A stretch of DNA of 16,961 nt from an uncultured Clostridia bacterium. GTDB lineage: Bacteria > Bacillota > Clostridia > TANB77 > CAG-508. A program made the translations under genes and the position numbers. The stretch is taken from positions 1 to 16,961 of the forward strand of contig CAKOVW010000027.1 in NCBI GenBank assembly GCA_934122125.1. The letters are read 5' to 3'. This document shows positions 15,520 through 16,961 of the stretch, piece by piece (within the stretch, counting starts at the first letter, position 1; the number at the start of each line of letters is the position of its first letter). The notes under the pieces were generated by a model that saw only the letters and a list, made by a program, of their open reading frames with translations, was not told the origin of the DNA and did no database searches.

Positions 15520-16317
15520 TTATCCTAGTGCAACATCTAGTATCATCATTAAAACAAAACCAAAAATCAATCCAAAAGTAGATAGATTTTTATTGCCATT
15601 TATCGACTCTGGTAGTAATTCTCTTGCAACTACTATAATCATTGCTCCTGCTGCAAAAGCTAGTAAAAATGGTAACATACTTCTTATATACATTACAAGT
15701 ATTGCACCTATTACAGCTGATATAGGTTCAACTAATGCTGATGCCTGACCTATCATGAAACTTTTAAATCTTGAACACCCTTCAGTTCTAAGTGGTAGTG
15801 AAACAGCTGCTCCTTCAGGAAAATTTTGTATTCCAATTCCTAAAGCCAACATAACTGCACCTATTAAAGTCATTCCTGGTACTCCACTTGCTATTCCTCC
15901 AAAAGCTACTCCAACTGCCATGCCTTCTGGTATATTGTGAATGGTAATAGCTGATATTAAAAGTATACTTCTTTTTAGCGAGCCTTTTTTATTAATGTCT
16001 TTTCTATTTTTTAACATTTTATCTAAGAACCTATCTGATAATAGCACAAACAGTCCGCCTATAATAAAACCAATAGCTGGCAATGCCCATGCTATGTATC
16101 CAAGTTCTTGTGATAATTCTATTGATGGTTCTAGTAAAGACCAAAAGGCAGCTGCAATCATTACTCCTGCACTAAAGCCTAATATTGTATTTAATACTTT
16201 GCTGTTTATTTCTTTAAAAAAGCAAACTACTAAAGCTCCTAATGCTGTTACTCCCCATGTAAATATTGTGGCTAGTAATGCTTGAATTACTGGGTTTAAT
16301 GTTTCAAACCAATTCAA
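15520..16317 (-). CDS. ZIP-family divalent metal transporter
   Basis: 265 aa with about eight hydrophobic helices, the size and topology of bacterial ZIP proteins such as ZupT, which import zinc and related divalent metals across the cytoplasmic membrane. The metal-binding motifs are HNIPEGMAVG (127-136) in the predicted fourth helix and QNFPEGAAV (164-172) in the fifth. Both carry the conserved Pro-Glu-Gly. The loop near 100-115 is Lys/Arg-rich rather than His-rich. GAGGTGA precedes the ATG and touches a 15-bp inverted repeat that may control expression. It stands alone between two hairpins. Metal specificity cannot be read from sequence. Confidence 0.93.
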   Translation of the reverse strand: MNWFETLNPVIQALLATIFTWGVTALGALVVCFFKEINSKVLNTILGFSAGVMIAAAFWSLLEPSIELSQELGYIAWALPAIGFIIGGLFVLLSDRFLDKMLKNRKDINKKGSLKRSILLISAITIHNIPEGMAVGVAFGGIASGVPGMTLIGAVMLALGIGIQNFPEGAAVSLPLRTEGCSRFKSFMIGQASALVEPISAVIGAILVMYIRSMLPFLLAFAAGAMIIVVARELLPESINGNKNLSTFGLIFGFVLMMILDVALG

Positions 16318-16329
16318 TTTTTATTCACC

Positions 16330-16367
16330 TCACATTACATAATATGTTTGTTTATTATGTAATGTGA
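16330..16367. repeat. 15-bp perfect inverted repeat between the variable-protein gene and the ZIP gene
   Basis: TCACATTACATAATA (16330-16344) and its exact complement (16353-16367) flank an 8-base spacer. On the minus strand no T run follows, so it is not a classic terminator. It ends on the first bases of the ZIP ribosome binding site and begins 39 bases after the stop of the putative DGR target. It could be a metalloregulator operator, an mRNA hairpin limiting ZIP translation, or the cruciform-forming element known downstream of some DGR variable regions. Confidence 0.7.
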
Positions 16368-16406
16368 TATATACTTTAAAGCACTCTATTTTACCTGGAT
16401 ATCAGA

Positions 16407-16961
16407 TTATAGAGAAACTACCGCGCGCACCACCCAGCTGCTGATGCCGGTAGTGTAGCCGTTAGTCCACCACAAGCTGGTGTAGTCCAGCTTTCCATCA
16501 CTCACAACGCGCATATGGAAGCACGAATGGTTAGGGGCTGTATACACGCACGAAGACGCAAGCCAGTAGCTACAATTTGATGTATCTTCCGCATTTCTAA
16601 ATAATAACTTATATGCAGGTGTTGTTTTTGCTATTCCTACTGTTGTTCCAGAACTATTTGTTGTTAATGTGTCTGGATAATAATGGTAATGAGTACTTGT
16701 TACTGTTATTGATGTTACTCCATTTGATCCTATTGCTCTTCCATCTGGATGTTCATATTTATTATCTAATAAACCACCGTTATATGTTTTTCCATTTGTT
16801 CCTGTACTTCTACTTGATGTATATGTTACTTTGTTTCCATATTCATCCCATTGTCCTTTACCATATTTTTTCCCGTCTCCTGTTTTGTTTGGATCATATC
16901 CTGTTACTCTATTTATATCTTCTACTTTTATACTTCTTGCATTTGTTCCATATGGTTTACA
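16407..16961 (-). CDS. Putative DGR target protein with C-type-lectin-like C-terminus, 5' end outside window
   Basis: 184 codons are open from the right edge to the TAA at 16409-16407; the N-terminus is missing. The visible part starts with ARSIKVEDINRVTGYDPN, which I recall from gut Clostridial surface/pilin-like proteins. It continues through a Gly/Thr/Asn-rich, Tyr-rich stretch to YKLLFRNAEDTS. The last 55 residues have the frame of the YWLAS ... RVVSDG ... VRPVVSL module found at the end of many DGR-diversified proteins (formylglycine-generating-enzyme/C-type-lectin-like fold). Here it reads YWLASSCV, MRVVSDG and VVRAVVSL. Function inferred: a surface-exposed ligand-binding protein whose tip is hypervariable. 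A prepilin-type N-terminus would be expected but cannot be seen. Confidence 0.75.
   Translation of the reverse strand, partial: CKPYGTNARSIKVEDINRVTGYDPNKTGDGKKYGKGQWDEYGNKVTYTSSRSTGTNGKTYNGGLLDNKYEHPDGRAIGSNGVTSITVTSTHYHYYPDTLTTNSSGTTVGIAKTTPAYKLLFRNAEDTSNCSYWLASSCVYTAPNHSCFHMRVVSDGKLDYTSLWWTNGYTTGISSWVVRAVVSL
16410..16574 (-). other. Putative DGR variable region (VR)
   Basis: Codon usage changes abruptly at 16574. The 165 bases to the stop are about 55% GC in a window that is otherwise far more AT-rich. 21 of 55 codons end in C, against 6 of 129 in the same gene upstream. Many are NNC (TAC, GAC, ACC, AGC, GGC, ATC, AAC), exactly what adenine-specific mutagenesis makes from AAC template codons. 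Fixed codons (TGG CTT GCG TCT near the start, GTG CGC GCG GTA GTT at the end) frame the variable ones, as expected for VR homology ends. The true limits need the template repeat. Confidence 0.7.

Noticed and set aside
16330..16367. Intrinsic terminator of the DGR-like gene
   Set aside because: The stem is perfect, but no T run follows on the minus strand, so it is listed as an inverted repeat of uncertain role instead.
1..16961. DGR reverse transcriptase, template repeat or accessory Avd gene inside the window
   Set aside because: No frame shows reverse transcriptase motifs, and no second GC-rich block resembling 16410-16574 occurs. If the system exists, these parts lie outside.
1..16961. 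CRISPR array, tRNA, rRNA, transposase or attachment site
   Set aside because: No regularly spaced direct repeats, cloverleaf-like sequence, rRNA-like GC-rich block or transposase frame was found. The only compositional outlier is the putative variable region.

Overview
The window looks like chromosomal DNA of a low-GC, endospore-forming member of the Clostridia (Bacillota). The evidence is strongly AT-rich sequence with A/T-ending codons, AGGAGG-type ribosome binding sites, sigma-A-like promoters, and two sporulation genes (spoIIP, spoIIID). Every gene I can support lies on the minus strand, so transcription runs from high to low coordinates. Open frames on the plus strand are antisense shadows.

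In transcription order from the right edge: (1) 16961-16407 holds the C-terminal part of a protein whose last ~55 codons form an abrupt GC-rich block full of NNC codons. It ends in a YWLAS...VRAVVSL-type fold end, which is the signature of a diversity-generating retroelement (DGR) variable region. The reverse transcriptase and template repeat are not in the window. (2) 16317-15520 is a ZIP-family metal transporter flanked by a 15-bp inverted repeat and a strong terminator. (3) 15344-9414 is a housekeeping/stress gene string: recJ, a bifunctional (p)ppGpp synthetase/hydrolase (RSH), a glyoxalase-II-like metallo-hydrolase and hisS. The hydrolase carries a one-base frameshift just before its conserved GHG motif. 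(4) 9345-7878 holds spoIIP and spoIIID. The spoIIP ribosome binding site lies inside the hisS terminator hairpin, and a sigma-E-like promoter candidate lies between the hairpin arms. (5) 7727-2472 holds asnB and mfd, transcribed together. (6) 2353-1720 is a Phd/YefM-ParE type toxin-antitoxin pair in its own unit. (7) 1641-1553 is a promoter-to-terminator interval without an ORF, a small-RNA candidate. (8) 1471-1 is a TrmH/SpoU-family RNA methyltransferase followed by an unrecognised single-pass membrane protein cut by the window edge.

Most genes belong to translation, stringent response, repair and sporulation, and are ordinary. The parts worth a second look are the putative DGR target at the right edge, the frameshifted hydrolase, the hairpin architecture at spoIIP and the possible small RNA. 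No rRNA, tRNA, CRISPR array, insertion sequence or attachment site was seen. The longest gene-free stretch is about 250 bases (1472-1719).
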